Below are positions 18,407-27,366 of a DNA stretch of 64,000 bases, piece by piece; position 1 is the stretch's first letter, and each line of letters begins with the position of its first letter. A model generated the notes under the pieces. It was not told the origin of the DNA. It did no database searches and saw only the letters and a list, made by a program, of their open reading frames with translations. This DNA comes from Thioclava sp. GXIMD2076 (lineage in GTDB: Bacteria; Pseudomonadota; Alphaproteobacteria; Rhodobacterales; Rhodobacteraceae). A program made the position numbers and the translations under genes. Location of the stretch: contig NZ_CP149932.1 in assembly GCF_037949795.1 (NCBI RefSeq), positions 1,911,001 through 1,975,000 on the forward strand, read 5' to 3'.

Positions 18407-19630
18407 ATGCAAAAGATCGATCTGCCCGAACGCGAAGGCTGGCGCGAGATGGCGCAGGAGGTGGGGTTCACCTTTGCCGATATGCATGGCGAGCCCTATT
18501 GGGACGAGACCTCGGCCTATGAATTCACGCTCCGCGAGATCGAGGACCGGATCGAGGACCCTTCGACCGAGCTGCATGCGATGTGCCGCGAGGCGGTGGA
18601 CCGGATCGTAGACTCCGAGGAGCTGATCGGGGTGATGGGCCTGCCTGAGGCGCATTGGGATCTGGTGCGCAACAGCTGGCGCGACAACCAGCCCGAGCTC
18701 TATGGCCGCTTCGATCTGGCCTATGACGGCAAGGGGCCGGCGAAGATGCTGGAATATAATGCCGACACGCCGACCTCGCTTTACGAGAGCGCGGCCTTCC
18801 AGTGGCAATGGCTCGAGGAACAGATGCAGGCGGGCGTGCTGGAGGACGGTTGCGACCAGTTCAATGGCATCCACGAGGCGATTGTCGAGCGGTTCCGCCA
18901 GCTCTTCCAGCCCAATACGGATCTGCATTTCACCGCGATGGGCGGCAATCCCGAGGATTATGCCACCGTCGAGGCGCTGGGATGGGCGGCCCGTGAGGCG
19001 GGGCTTGGCGCGCATTATTTCGACCTCGAGAAAATCGGGCTCAGCGAGGAGAAGCAGTTCCTCGATGACGAGGACCGTGTGATCGGCACGCTCTTCAAGC
19101 TCTATCCGTGGGAGGATCTCCTGCGCGACGATTACGCGCAATATCTGGCAGGCGCGGGGGTGCAATATCTCGAGCCCGCATGGAAGGCGCTGTTGTCCAA
19201 CAAAGCGATCCTGCCGATGCTGTGGTATTTCTTCGAGGGCCATCCGAACCTGCTTCCGGCCTATTTCGAAGAGGATGTGGCGGGCGCGCTGGCGGGCACT
19301 GGCCGCCCCGCACCCGAGATCGGCGAGAGCTTCGCGCGCGCCCATAACCAGCTCCTGAAAGGTTATGTGACCAAGCCGATCTTCTCGCGCGAGGGGGCGT
19401 CGGTCTCGATCATCGAAGGGGCTAAAGTCGAGAAGGCCACGCAGGACGGCTATGCCCAGCATCCGCGCATCGTGCAGGCCTATCAGCTGCTGCCGGAATT
19501 TGACGGGTTCCGTCCGATCATTGGCGCGTGGATCGTGGGCGAGACCTGTGTGGGGATCGGCATCCGCGAGGACCGTTCGCGCATCACCCAAGACCTGTCG
19601 CGGTTCAAGCCGCATTTCATCCGCGGCTGA
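18407..19630 (+). CDS. Glutathionylspermidine synthase-family ATP-grasp protein (YgiC/YjfC-like)
   Basis: 407 residues with a strong AGGAGG ribosome-binding site. The sequence matches the GSP_synth preATP-grasp/ATP-grasp family: MLEYNADTPTSLYE early, a Lys-containing KGYVTKPIFSREGASVSI loop and a C-terminal RPIIGAWIVG. It lacks an amidase domain. The E. coli relatives YgiC and YjfC have no proven glutathionylspermidine synthesis, so the true ligation substrate is unknown. The YgiB-like gene follows 32 bp downstream, the same pairing as ygiB-ygiC in E. coli, which suggests a joint envelope function. Confidence 0.92.
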   Translation: MQKIDLPEREGWREMAQEVGFTFADMHGEPYWDETSAYEFTLREIEDRIEDPSTELHAMCREAVDRIVDSEELIGVMGLPEAHWDLVRNSWRDNQPELYGRFDLAYDGKGPAKMLEYNADTPTSLYESAAFQWQWLEEQMQAGVLEDGCDQFNGIHEAIVERFRQLFQPNTDLHFTAMGGNPEDYATVEALGWAAREAGLGAHYFDLEKIGLSEEKQFLDDEDRVIGTLFKLYPWEDLLRDDYAQYLAGAGVQYLEPAWKALLSNKAILPMLWYFFEGHPNLLPAYFEEDVAGALAGTGRPAPEIGESFARAHNQLLKGYVTKPIFSREGASVSIIEGAKVEKATQDGYAQHPRIVQAYQLLPEFDGFRPIIGAWIVGETCVGIGIREDRSRITQDLSRFKPHFIRG

Positions 19631-19662
19631 CCGCAGCCCCAGTTCGACGAAGGATCACAAAG

Positions 19663-20262
19663 ATGACAAAACATTTCCGTCCCAAACGTTCGAGATATGT
19701 CACGCTGACCATCATGGGGGCCGCGGCCTTTGCACTGGCGGGGTGCAAGGATGACAGTCAGGTCGATGCGCAGGCCTTCCCCGATCTGGCCTCTTGCGAG
19801 CAGGCCGCGGGCGCGGGGGGCGAGTTCACCGCCGAGCAGTGCCGCACTGCCTTCGCGCAGGCGCAAGAACTGAATGTGGAATCCGCGCCACGCTATGACA
19901 GCCTGCAGGTCTGCGAGGAAGAGCATGGCGCGGGCAATTGCGGCTCCGAGGAACAGGCCACCGGTCAGCAGAGCAGCGGCGGTATGGGCTCGATCTTCAT
20001 GCCGCTTCTGGCGGGCTATCTGATCGGCAATATGCTGGGCGGACGCGGCTCGGCGCAGCCTCTCTATCGCAACGGACAGGGCGGCTATACCAATGCCGAC
20101 CGCTCGGCGACCTTCTCGACCAATAACGGCAAGGCCAAGCTCAATCAGGGCCTGTTCAAGAAACCGGCCTCGACCATCGGTAAGGCGCCGATGACCAAAG
20201 CCACCGCTGTCTCGCGCGGGGGCTTCGGGTCGAGCGCCACGACGCGCAGCTTCGGCGGCTGA
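19663..20262 (+). CDS. DUF1190 / YgiB-like lipoprotein
   Basis: 199 residues from ATG 19663, preceded by GAAGGA. The N-terminus KRSRYVTLTIMGAAAFALAGC is a lipoprotein signal with lipobox LAGC. Cys pairs occur in the mature N-terminal part (SCEQAAG, EQCRTAF, VCEEEHG, NCGSEE), as in DUF1190. A Gly-rich hydrophobic patch (PLLAGYLIGNMLGG) and a Ser/Thr/Lys-rich tail ending TTRSFGG follow. It is almost certainly in an operon with the upstream GSP-synthase-like gene. Function is not established. Confidence 0.9.
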   Translation: MTKHFRPKRSRYVTLTIMGAAAFALAGCKDDSQVDAQAFPDLASCEQAAGAGGEFTAEQCRTAFAQAQELNVESAPRYDSLQVCEEEHGAGNCGSEEQATGQQSSGGMGSIFMPLLAGYLIGNMLGGRGSAQPLYRNGQGGYTNADRSATFSTNNGKAKLNQGLFKKPASTIGKAPMTKATAVSRGGFGSSATTRSFGG

Positions 20263-20313
20263 GCCTTCGGCGGGTTCCCGCCAGCAGACTGAGAATCTTG
20301 TGATCGGGATGGC

Positions 20314-20339
20314 GGAACGCTTTTCGGCCATTCCGAGTT
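20314..20339 (+). promoter_or_regulatory. Weak EcfG-like promoter candidate before the DUF1236 gene
   Basis: GGAAC (20314-20318) is followed after 18 bp by GTT (20337-20339). The consensus spacing to GTT is about 17, so this is one base off and only tentative. Confidence 0.25.
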
Positions 20340-20394
20340 GTCTGTCCAAATGCGGCCAACAGCGCCGCCCGTGAATAGACGAGGAGATACGAAG

Positions 20395-21093
20395 ATGCTC
20401 AACAAGACCAAAATGACCGTCGCTGCGATTGCCACACTGACCACCGCCGGCATCGCCACCACCGCATCGGCCTTTCCGGCCATGCTGGGCACCGACGGCT
20501 CGCTGCGCGCAGGTCCGGGGGCGGATTACTCGGTGAGCATGAGCGCGCCGCAGGCGGCCAATATCGAGGTCGATGGCTGCATCGCGACCGGCAGCTGGTG
20601 CCAGGTGACCTATGAAGGCCAGACCGGCTGGACCCCCGCATCGAACATCGCGATCAATCAGGGCAACAACGTCGTCTATCTTGCCGACCGCCCGAAAAAT
20701 GTCGAAGTGACCACGATCACGGCGCCCGACCCCGATGCCGAGGATGGTCAAGCCGCAGGTGCACTGGCAGGGGCAGGCGCCGGCGCCGCAGCGGGCGGTG
20801 CGATCGCGGCGGGCACGGCGATGGGCGGTCCGGCAGGTGCCATTGTGGGCGCAATCATCGGCGGGGCACTGATTGGCGATGCGGCCAAGCCCGAACCGGC
20901 CACCGTGACCTATGTCGAGAAAAACCCGGTAGAGCCGGTCTATCTGTCGGGTGAGGTGAAGACTGGCGCGAAGCTGCCCGAGAATGTCGTGCTCAAGCCC
21001 GTGCCCGATAGCCAGTATTCCTATGTCAATGTGAACAAGGAACCGGTCCTCGTGGACCCGCAAACCCGCGCCATCGTCTATGTCTTCAAGTAA
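20395..21093 (+). CDS. SH3-domain, DUF1236-type exported protein
   Basis: 232 residues from ATG 20395, with GAGGAG 8 bp upstream. A cleavable signal peptide ends near TTASA. Residues about 25-75 form a bacterial SH3-like domain (GSLRAGPGADYSV, then GSWCQVTYEGQTGWTPAS). A Gly/Ala-rich glycine-zipper-like segment lies at about 120-160. The C-terminal tail (YSYVNVNKEPVLVDPQTRAIVYVF) is DUF1236-like. It is probably an envelope protein. It may be an independent unit after the YgiB/YgiC-like pair, as 132 bp separate them, and a strong terminator follows. Confidence 0.88.
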   Translation: MLNKTKMTVAAIATLTTAGIATTASAFPAMLGTDGSLRAGPGADYSVSMSAPQAANIEVDGCIATGSWCQVTYEGQTGWTPASNIAINQGNNVVYLADRPKNVEVTTITAPDPDAEDGQAAGALAGAGAGAAAGGAIAAGTAMGGPAGAIVGAIIGGALIGDAAKPEPATVTYVEKNPVEPVYLSGEVKTGAKLPENVVLKPVPDSQYSYVNVNKEPVLVDPQTRAIVYVFK

Positions 21094-21114
21094 GACATCC
21101 ATGACGCGTGATTG

Positions 21115-21142
21115 AAAAAGCCGGCCTCAGGGCCGGCTTTTT
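21115..21142. terminator. Strong bidirectional terminator
   Basis: A-run, 7-bp GC stem GCCGGCC (21120-21126), loop TCAG, complementary GGCCGGC (21131-21137) and T-run. It serves both the DUF1236 gene and the convergent DsbA-family gene. Confidence 0.92.
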
Positions 21143-21160
21143 GCATGGCGCGGGGCGCGA

Positions 21161-21907
21161 TCAGCCGCGCTGGTCGTCCACCATCTGTTTCATGGCTTCC
21201 TCCGGCGCATAGCCGCGCAGCATCTCGTCGCCGATCACGAAGGAGGGTGTGCCCGACAGGCCCATCCGCTGGGCGAGCTTGTAATTGGCCTCGATCACCG
21301 CCTCGACCCCGGACGAGTTGGTGGCCTTCTGGATCGCCTCGCCATCGAGGTCGAGCTGCTTGGCCAGCGCGCTCAGGCTCTCGTCGGTGATATCGCCGCG
21401 CAGGCGCATCAGCGCGTCATGGACCTTCTCGTAGGCCGCATCGCCCGCCACCTGCTTGGTCGCGATCGCAAAGCGCGCGGCTTTTACCGAGGCATCGCCG
21501 AGGATCGGGAATTCCTTCACGATGAAGCGGATATTGCCATCCGATTTCAGCAGCGAATTGACCTCCGGATAGGCCTTCTTGCAATAGCCGCAGCGGTAAT
21601 CCATGAACTCGACAATCGTCACATCGCCATCGGGATTGCCGCCGACCCATGAATTGGGATCGTTGAGCAGATCGTCCTCATTGGCCGCGATCATCTGCTG
21701 GTCGCCCTCGGCCACCTGCGCGTTCTGTTTCTTCTCCAGCTCGTTGATGGCCTCGACCAGCACTTCGGGATTGTCCATCAGATAGCTGCGCACCGCGCGC
21801 CCGAAATCATCGCGCTCGGCGTCGGTCATCGAGCCCAGATCCAGCGCTCCTGCGGGCTGGGCCATGAGCGCGGAAAGGGCGAAGGCGGGAATAAGTTTGC
21901 GGTTCAT
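21161..21907 (-). CDS. DsbA/Com1-family periplasmic thiol-disulfide oxidoreductase
   Basis: 248 residues from ATG 21907 with AGAGGA upstream; an earlier ATG at 21937 adds ten polar residues before the signal peptide. The signal peptide ends near QPAGALDL. A helical Com1/ScsC-like N-terminal region (about 25-85) precedes the thioredoxin fold. The active site is CGYC in FMDYRCGYCKKAYPEV, and the cis-Pro loop is GTPSFV. It probably forms or isomerises disulfides in exported proteins. The N-terminal helix region could mediate oligomerisation, as in ScsC-type proteins; this is inferred. Confidence 0.9.
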   Translation of the reverse strand: MNRKLIPAFALSALMAQPAGALDLGSMTDAERDDFGRAVRSYLMDNPEVLVEAINELEKKQNAQVAEGDQQMIAANEDDLLNDPNSWVGGNPDGDVTIVEFMDYRCGYCKKAYPEVNSLLKSDGNIRFIVKEFPILGDASVKAARFAIATKQVAGDAAYEKVHDALMRLRGDITDESLSALAKQLDLDGEAIQKATNSSGVEAVIEANYKLAQRMGLSGTPSFVIGDEMLRGYAPEEAMKQMVDDQRG

Positions 21908-22087
21908 CGGGTCCTCTGTCGATCCTGTCTCCGGCACATGGGATGAGGTGCGGAGGGTTGGGCCCCACAGTGACGCATGCGGCGCTGCGGAGCAAGGGCC
22001 TGCCGCAGGTTCGGGGGCGGCGGCATTGACGCTGCGCGGCCCGTGGCCTATCGCGGCAGGGTCGAAGCCCGAAAATGGAGGCCCCCC

Positions 22088-23236
22088 ATGCGTTTCTCAA
22101 GCCGCGGACAAGTTGATCCTTTCATCGTGATGGATGTGATGGAGGCCGCTCGCGCGGCCGAGGATGCGGGCCGCGATATCGTTCACATGGAAGTGGGCCA
22201 GCCCTCGACCCCCGCCCCCGAAGGGGCGCGCCATGCGCTGGCCAAGGCGCTCGACGATCAGGCGATGGGCTATACGGTGGCGCTGGGTCTTCCTGCGCTG
22301 CGCTGCGGGATCGCGGAGCTTTACCAGCGCTGGTATGGCGTCGATCTGGACCCCGCGCGGGTAGTGGTGACCTCGGGCTCCTCGGGGGCCTTTGTGCTGG
22401 CGTTTTCGGCGCTCTTCGATGCGGGGGACCGTGTGGCTCTGGGCGAGCCCGGATATCCGAGCTACCGTCAGATCCTGCGCGCGATGTCGGTCGAGCCGGT
22501 GGGGATGCCCGCATCGGCTGAAAACCGCTATCAGCCGGTGCCGCAGGACATCCCCGAGAATGTGCAGGGGCTGATCGTCGCCTCGCCGGGCAATCCCTCG
22601 GGCACGATGCTGGGCAAGCCCGAACTGAAGGCGCTGATGGATCTGGCGCAAGCCCGCGATCTGGCCTTCATCTCCGACGAGATCTATCACGGGCTGCATT
22701 ACGAGGATCGCGCGGTGACGGCGCTGGAGGTCTCCGATCAGGCCTATGTGGTCAATTCCTTCTCGAAATATTTCTCGATGACGGGGTGGCGGGTCGGCTG
22801 GCTCGTGGTGCCCGAGGACCATGTGCGCACGGTCGAGCGCTTAGCGCAGAACATGTTCATCTGTCCGCCCCACGCCAGCCAGATCGCGGCACTTGCGGCA
22901 CTGGACTGTATCGACGAGCTGGAAGCCAACCGCGCGGCCTATGCCGAAAACCGCCGCCTTATGCTGGAGGTGCTGCCGCAGATCGGGTTCGACCGGATCG
23001 CGCCGCCCGACGGGGCCTTCTATATCTATGCCGATGTCGCGCATCTGACCGATAACAGCCTCGCCTTTGCCGAGGAGATCCTGCGCGAGGCGGGGGTGGC
23101 GGTCACGCCGGGGCTCGATTTCGATCCCCATCGCGGGGCGAGCACGCTGCGCTTCTCCTATGCCCAGTCCACACCACGGATCCGCGAGGGGCTGGAGCGG
23201 CTCAGGGCTTTCATGGCGGCGCGGTTGGCTGGCTGA
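22088..23236 (+). CDS. Class I/II pyridoxal-phosphate aminotransferase
   Basis: 382 residues from ATG 22088, with GGAGG upstream. PLP-fold signatures: SPGNPSGT, FISDEIYHGLHYE and the Schiff-base Lys in NSFSKYFSMTGWRVGW, with the C-terminal substrate Arg in STLRFSYAQS. Closest in feel to the aspartate/alanine-type fold-I aminotransferases; the amino-acid substrate cannot be told from sequence alone. It stands just upstream of the amidase gene on the same strand (60 bp), but no functional link is obvious. Confidence 0.92.
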   Translation: MRFSSRGQVDPFIVMDVMEAARAAEDAGRDIVHMEVGQPSTPAPEGARHALAKALDDQAMGYTVALGLPALRCGIAELYQRWYGVDLDPARVVVTSGSSGAFVLAFSALFDAGDRVALGEPGYPSYRQILRAMSVEPVGMPASAENRYQPVPQDIPENVQGLIVASPGNPSGTMLGKPELKALMDLAQARDLAFISDEIYHGLHYEDRAVTALEVSDQAYVVNSFSKYFSMTGWRVGWLVVPEDHVRTVERLAQNMFICPPHASQIAALAALDCIDELEANRAAYAENRRLMLEVLPQIGFDRIAPPDGAFYIYADVAHLTDNSLAFAEEILREAGVAVTPGLDFDPHRGASTLRFSYAQSTPRIREGLERLRAFMAARLAG

Positions 23237-23296
23237 CTTGCGATGCGGTTTCGGCTAGCGTTGCCTTCGACAAGAACCAAAACGGAATCGGGCAGA

Positions 23297-24544
23297 ATGC
23301 AGATTTTGGGGCGAGCACTCCTTGGCCGCTGGGCGCTGGCTTACGCGGTGCTTATCGGCCTTGCGCTTATGGCTGCTCAGGGCCATGCGCAGGATAACCG
23401 GCTCTCGGCGCTGGCGCAGATGGATCCCGCGCGCAGCAGTATCACCGGAGATGCCAAAGAAACGCGGCTGCGGCTGGGGATCTCCCAGCCCGTGGCGTGG
23501 CGCGCCTTCCTGCTCGACAGCCCCCCGCGGCTTGTCGTGGATTTCCGCGAGGTCGATTTCGGTGGGCACGATCCGGCGAAAATGCTGGGCAGGGGCGGTG
23601 TCAGTGCGCTGCGCTGGGGGCCGTTCCGCCCGGGCTGGTCGCGGATGGTGGCCGAGCTGACGGGGCCTATGAAAATCGCCTCGGCGCAGCTGCATACGGG
23701 CGAGAGCCCCGATGTGGATATTTCCCTGACCCCGGTCAGCAAAGACCGGTTCGAGACGGCCAAAGGAGATCCGGATTCCGCGCTTTGGGATCTGCCACAG
23801 CCAACACCGGTCACGCCGCCGATCCTGCGGCAGGACGGCACGCGGGCGCTGCGTGTGGTGCTCGATCCCGGACATGGCGGCATCGATCCGGGGGCGGAAG
23901 CCGATGGCACGACGGAAGCCGTCGTGGTGTTGACCTTTGCCCGCGAGCTGAAAGAGGCGCTGAGCCGGGCGGGAATCGATGTGGTGATGACGCGTAACGA
24001 AAACACATTCGTGCCGCTGGAGACGCGCCTGACCATCGCACGTCAGGCCGAGGCCGATCTCTTCATCTCGCTGCATGCCGATGCGGTGCAAAGCGGCCAT
24101 GCCAGCGGCACTACGATCTATATGCTGGCCGATAAGGCTACGGATTCCGCTTCGCAGAAACTGGCCGAGCGCCATGACCGCGCCGATATTCTGGCCGGCG
24201 TAGATCTGGACGGACATGGCGATGACGTGGCGCGGATTCTGATGGATCTGGCGCGCACCGAGACCCGCCCGCGGACAGTGCGCTTCACGCAGGTGCTGGC
24301 AGGCGCGATGAAGGCGGGCGGCATCTCGCTTTACAAAAATCCCGTGCAGGGGGCGGATTTCTCGGTGCTGAAATCGGCTGATTTCCCTTCGGTGCTGATC
24401 GAGCTGGGCTTCCTCGATGCAACCGCCGACCGCAAGAAACTGCTCGATGACACATGGCGCAAACATATGGCGCAGGTGATCACGCAGGCGGTGCAGACAT
24501 GGGCGCAATCGGATGCCGCAGAGGCGAGACTTTTGCGCAAATAG
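23297..24544 (+). CDS. N-acetylmuramoyl-L-alanine amidase (AmiC-like, AMIN + Amidase_3)
   Basis: 415 residues from ATG 23297. The signal peptide ends at GHAQ near residue 32. An AMIN-like beta domain (about 50-150) targets the septal or peptidoglycan region in related proteins. The Amidase_3 zinc domain follows with LDPGHGGIDPGAE (His ligand), Glu in the TTEAVVV region, SLHADA (His) and a catalytic Glu in VLIELGFLD. It cleaves the amide bond between MurNAc and the stem peptide in the periplasm during cell separation. mrcA follows on the same strand, forming a cell-wall pair. Confidence 0.93.
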   Translation: MQILGRALLGRWALAYAVLIGLALMAAQGHAQDNRLSALAQMDPARSSITGDAKETRLRLGISQPVAWRAFLLDSPPRLVVDFREVDFGGHDPAKMLGRGGVSALRWGPFRPGWSRMVAELTGPMKIASAQLHTGESPDVDISLTPVSKDRFETAKGDPDSALWDLPQPTPVTPPILRQDGTRALRVVLDPGHGGIDPGAEADGTTEAVVVLTFARELKEALSRAGIDVVMTRNENTFVPLETRLTIARQAEADLFISLHADAVQSGHASGTTIYMLADKATDSASQKLAERHDRADILAGVDLDGHGDDVARILMDLARTETRPRTVRFTQVLAGAMKAGGISLYKNPVQGADFSVLKSADFPSVLIELGFLDATADRKKLLDDTWRKHMAQVITQAVQTWAQSDAAEARLLRK

Positions 24545-24566
24545 CCCTAAAACCCTGACAGCGGGC

Positions 24567-24591
24567 CGCTCACATGAGCGAGATGTGAGCG
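24567..24591. promoter_or_regulatory. 9-bp inverted repeat between amidase and mrcA
   Basis: CGCTCACAT (24567-24575) and ATGTGAGCG (24583-24591) are exact inverted copies around GAGCGAG. No T-run follows, so an operator or a weak hairpin is possible. It lies about 117 bp before the mrcA start. Confidence 0.45.
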
Positions 24592-24707
24592 CGATCCCGC
24601 CTTGATGTGGTATAACTTGTTTTGACGCCCCGAGCCGTGGCGGCTATAGGCAGGCACAATTGCGGGTAATTCCCGAAAAACGGGCATCCCCCGGTAAGGA
24701 GCGAACC

Positions 24708-27272
24708 TTGATCCGATTTATCCTGTCCTTCTTCGGCAGCATCTTTTCGTGGATAGTCACGGCACTGTTCTTTGCTGCGCTGACCATCGGGGCCGTCTTC
24801 TGGATGTATTCGCGCGATCTGCCAAGCCACGAGCAGCTGGCGCAGTATCAACCCAAGACCATCTCGCGGATTTATAACAGCGAAGGCCGGTTGATCGACG
24901 AATTCGCCACCGAGCGGCGGATCTTCGTGCCGATCGACGAGATCCCGAAGGTCGTGCAGGATGCGTTCGTCTCCGCCGAGGACAAGAATTTCTGGTATCA
25001 TGCGGGCTATGATCCGGTCGGGATCGCGCAGGCGGTCTTCGAGGCTGTGAAGACTGGCGGACATGATATCCGCGGGGCCTCCACTATCACGCAGCAGGTG
25101 ATGAAGAACTTCCTGCTCTCCTCGGACCGCTCGGTCGAGCGCAAGATCAAGGAACTCATTCTGGCCGCGCGGGTGTCAAAGGCGATCCCCAAGAAGCGGA
25201 TCCTCGAACTCTATCTCAACGAGATCTTCCTCGGCCAGAACTCCTATGGTGTGGCCGCCGCCTCGCTGACCTATTTCAACAAGCCGCTCTCGGAGCTGAA
25301 GCCCTATGAGGCCGCCACTCTGGCCTCGATGCCGAAAGCGCCCTCGAACTACAATCCGGTGCGCAATATGCAGCGCCTGAAAGACCGCCGGAACTATGTG
25401 CTCCACGAGATGTGGCAGAACGGCTATATCTCGGAAGAGACCTACAAGACCGAGCGAGAACTGCCGGTGAAATCGGTTCAGAACGGCGATTACGCGCCCT
25501 TCCGTGACCAGCTGCCGCCGCGCGATTATTTCACCGACGAGATCCGCCGCCAGCTGTCGCGCAGTTTCGGTCAGGACGAGTTCTTCTCGGGCGGTCTGAC
25601 CGTGCGTGCCACCGTCGACCCCGATATGCAGGCACAGGCGGCGCGCGCGCTGCAGCACGCGCTGGAGGAATACGATCGTGGCCGCGGTGTCTGGCGCGGC
25701 ACGGGCGTGACCATTCCCAAGGACAAGCTGGGCACCGAGGTCGACTGGCGGGCCGCACTTGCCGATGTGCATAGCGACAAGGTGCCGCGCGATGTCGAGG
25801 GCTGGATGCCTGCTGTCGTGCTCGAGCTGACCTCCGAGGATGCGCGGATCGGTATCGAGGGCATCAAGGAAGAGGGCAAGGGCAACTGGATCCCTGCCAA
25901 GGACGTTCAATGGGCCCGCAAGCTGAACAAGGATGGCAAGCTCGAGCGCAAGGCGCGCGTGGCCTCCGATCTGCTGGAGGTGGGTGATGTGGTGATGGTC
26001 CGCGCCATGACCTCCGATAGCGATGGCAGCTTCATCCGCTGGACCCTGCGGCAGGTGCCGCAGGTCGAGGGCGCCTTCATGGCGATGGATGTGCATACCG
26101 GGCGCGTGCTGGCCATGCAGGGTGGCTTCTCCTACCAGTCCTCGGTCTTCAACCGCACGACGCAGGCCGAGCGCCAGCCGGGCTCCAATTTCAAGCCGAT
26201 CGTCTATGCGGCCGCACTGGATTCGGGCTTCTCGCCCGAGACGGTGGTGGTCGACGCACCGATCGAGGTGAACACGCCGCAAGGTATGTGGCGCCCGAAA
26301 AACGCCTCGAACCGCTATTTCGGCCCGACACCGATGCGCACCGGTCTGGAACAGTCGCGTAACCTGATGACGGTGCGGATCGCGCAGGAGATCGGCATGG
26401 ATACCATTGCCGATCTTGCCGAGAAGCTGGGTGTCTACCATCCGATGAAACGGTTCCTCGCCAATGCGCTCGGGGCGCAGGAGGTCACGCAGTTCAACCT
26501 GATTTCGGCCTATGCGATGTTTGCCAATGGCGGCAAGCGGGTGGAGCCGACGTTGGTGGACCGTGTGCAGGACCGGTTCGGGCGCACGATCTACCGTCAT
26601 GACCAGCGCGTCTGTGACGATTGCTCGGCCCAGACGCTGCCCGAAGGCGAGGGCCCGCGCATCGAATCCAATGCCGAGCAGGTCATCGACCCGATCACCG
26701 CCTACCAGATGATCTCGCTGATGAAGGGCGTGGTCCAGCGTGGCTCGGGCCGTGGCGTGAACCTGAACGTGCCGGTGGCGGGTAAAACGGGGACCACCAA
26801 CGACTCCAAGGATGTGTGGTTCACGGGTTTCACCTCCAATATCGTGGCCTCGTGCTATATCGGCTATGACAATCCGCGCTCGCTCGGGGCACATGCCTTT
26901 GGCGGCACGCTCTGTGTGCCGGTCTTCAACGAGTTCATGAAGGAAGCGGTGAAGAAATACGGTGGCACCGAGTTCACCGTGCCGCCGGGAGGCCACTGGC
27001 AGAACTTCAACCGCTTCACCGGCGAGATGGTCTCGGCGGATGCGACGGGCGACTATGTGCAGGCCGAATATATCCGCGATGGCCAATCGACGGCCGGTAT
27101 GGGGCTGGTGGTCGATGGGGGCTTCGGTATGGGCTCGAACCTGCCGCTCTTTGCGCCCGGTCAGACGGATGAGGGCGGCAGCACATCGGTCACGACCTCC
27201 TCGGGCAAAACCGCCATCATTCCCAAACAGCGGGCCAATTTCGGCACGATCAGTGCCGGCGGGCTTTACTAA
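24708..27272 (+). CDS. mrcA: Penicillin-binding protein 1A (bifunctional transglycosylase/transpeptidase)
   Basis: 854 residues from TTG 24708, placed after TAAGGAG; the encoded (M)IRFILSFFGSIFSWIV is a typical cytoplasmic start plus membrane anchor. Residues about 55-230 are the GT51 glycosyltransferase (Glu in FVSAEDKNFWYHAGYD; RKIKELILA). An OB-like insertion follows. The transpeptidase has SNFK in RQPGSNFKPIVYAAAL, SRN in EQSRNLMTV and KTGTT in VAGKTGTTND. It polymerises and cross-links peptidoglycan at the inner membrane's outer face. Length is normal for class A PBPs of this group. Confidence 0.96.
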   Translation: MIRFILSFFGSIFSWIVTALFFAALTIGAVFWMYSRDLPSHEQLAQYQPKTISRIYNSEGRLIDEFATERRIFVPIDEIPKVVQDAFVSAEDKNFWYHAGYDPVGIAQAVFEAVKTGGHDIRGASTITQQVMKNFLLSSDRSVERKIKELILAARVSKAIPKKRILELYLNEIFLGQNSYGVAAASLTYFNKPLSELKPYEAATLASMPKAPSNYNPVRNMQRLKDRRNYVLHEMWQNGYISEETYKTERELPVKSVQNGDYAPFRDQLPPRDYFTDEIRRQLSRSFGQDEFFSGGLTVRATVDPDMQAQAARALQHALEEYDRGRGVWRGTGVTIPKDKLGTEVDWRAALADVHSDKVPRDVEGWMPAVVLELTSEDARIGIEGIKEEGKGNWIPAKDVQWARKLNKDGKLERKARVASDLLEVGDVVMVRAMTSDSDGSFIRWTLRQVPQVEGAFMAMDVHTGRVLAMQGGFSYQSSVFNRTTQAERQPGSNFKPIVYAAALDSGFSPETVVVDAPIEVNTPQGMWRPKNASNRYFGPTPMRTGLEQSRNLMTVRIAQEIGMDTIADLAEKLGVYHPMKRFLANALGAQEVTQFNLISAYAMFANGGKRVEPTLVDRVQDRFGRTIYRHDQRVCDDCSAQTLPEGEGPRIESNAEQVIDPITAYQMISLMKGVVQRGSGRGVNLNVPVAGKTGTTNDSKDVWFTGFTSNIVASCYIGYDNPRSLGAHAFGGTLCVPVFNEFMKEAVKKYGGTEFTVPPGGHWQNFNRFTGEMVSADATGDYVQAEYIRDGQSTAGMGLVVDGGFGMGSNLPLFAPGQTDEGGSTSVTTSSGKTAIIPKQRANFGTISAGGLY

Positions 27273-27292
27273 CACGCGCAGGACCGGATTTT

Positions 27293-27330
27293 CGGCCCCT
27301 TCGGCAACTTGTCGAGGGGGCCGTCTTTCT
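27293..27330 (+). terminator. Terminator after mrcA
   Basis: CGGCCCC (27293-27299) pairs with GGGGCCG (27317-27323) around a 17-nt loop that can pair further. TCTTTCT follows. It may be leaky, since prfB begins 44 bp later. Confidence 0.6.
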
Positions 27331-27366
27331 GTATGACCGGCCAGAACAGGAAAAGGACGTTGCGAC

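Noticed and set aside
17750..19615. A 621-codon minus-strand frame spanning the AcvB and GSP-synthase-like genes
   Set aside because: It overlaps two well-supported genes, including one on its own strand in another frame, and shows no family motif.
19483..21102. A 539-codon minus-strand frame opposite the YgiB-like and DUF1236 genes
   Set aside because: Antisense shadow; the plus-strand genes have signal peptides, ribosome-binding sites and family motifs.
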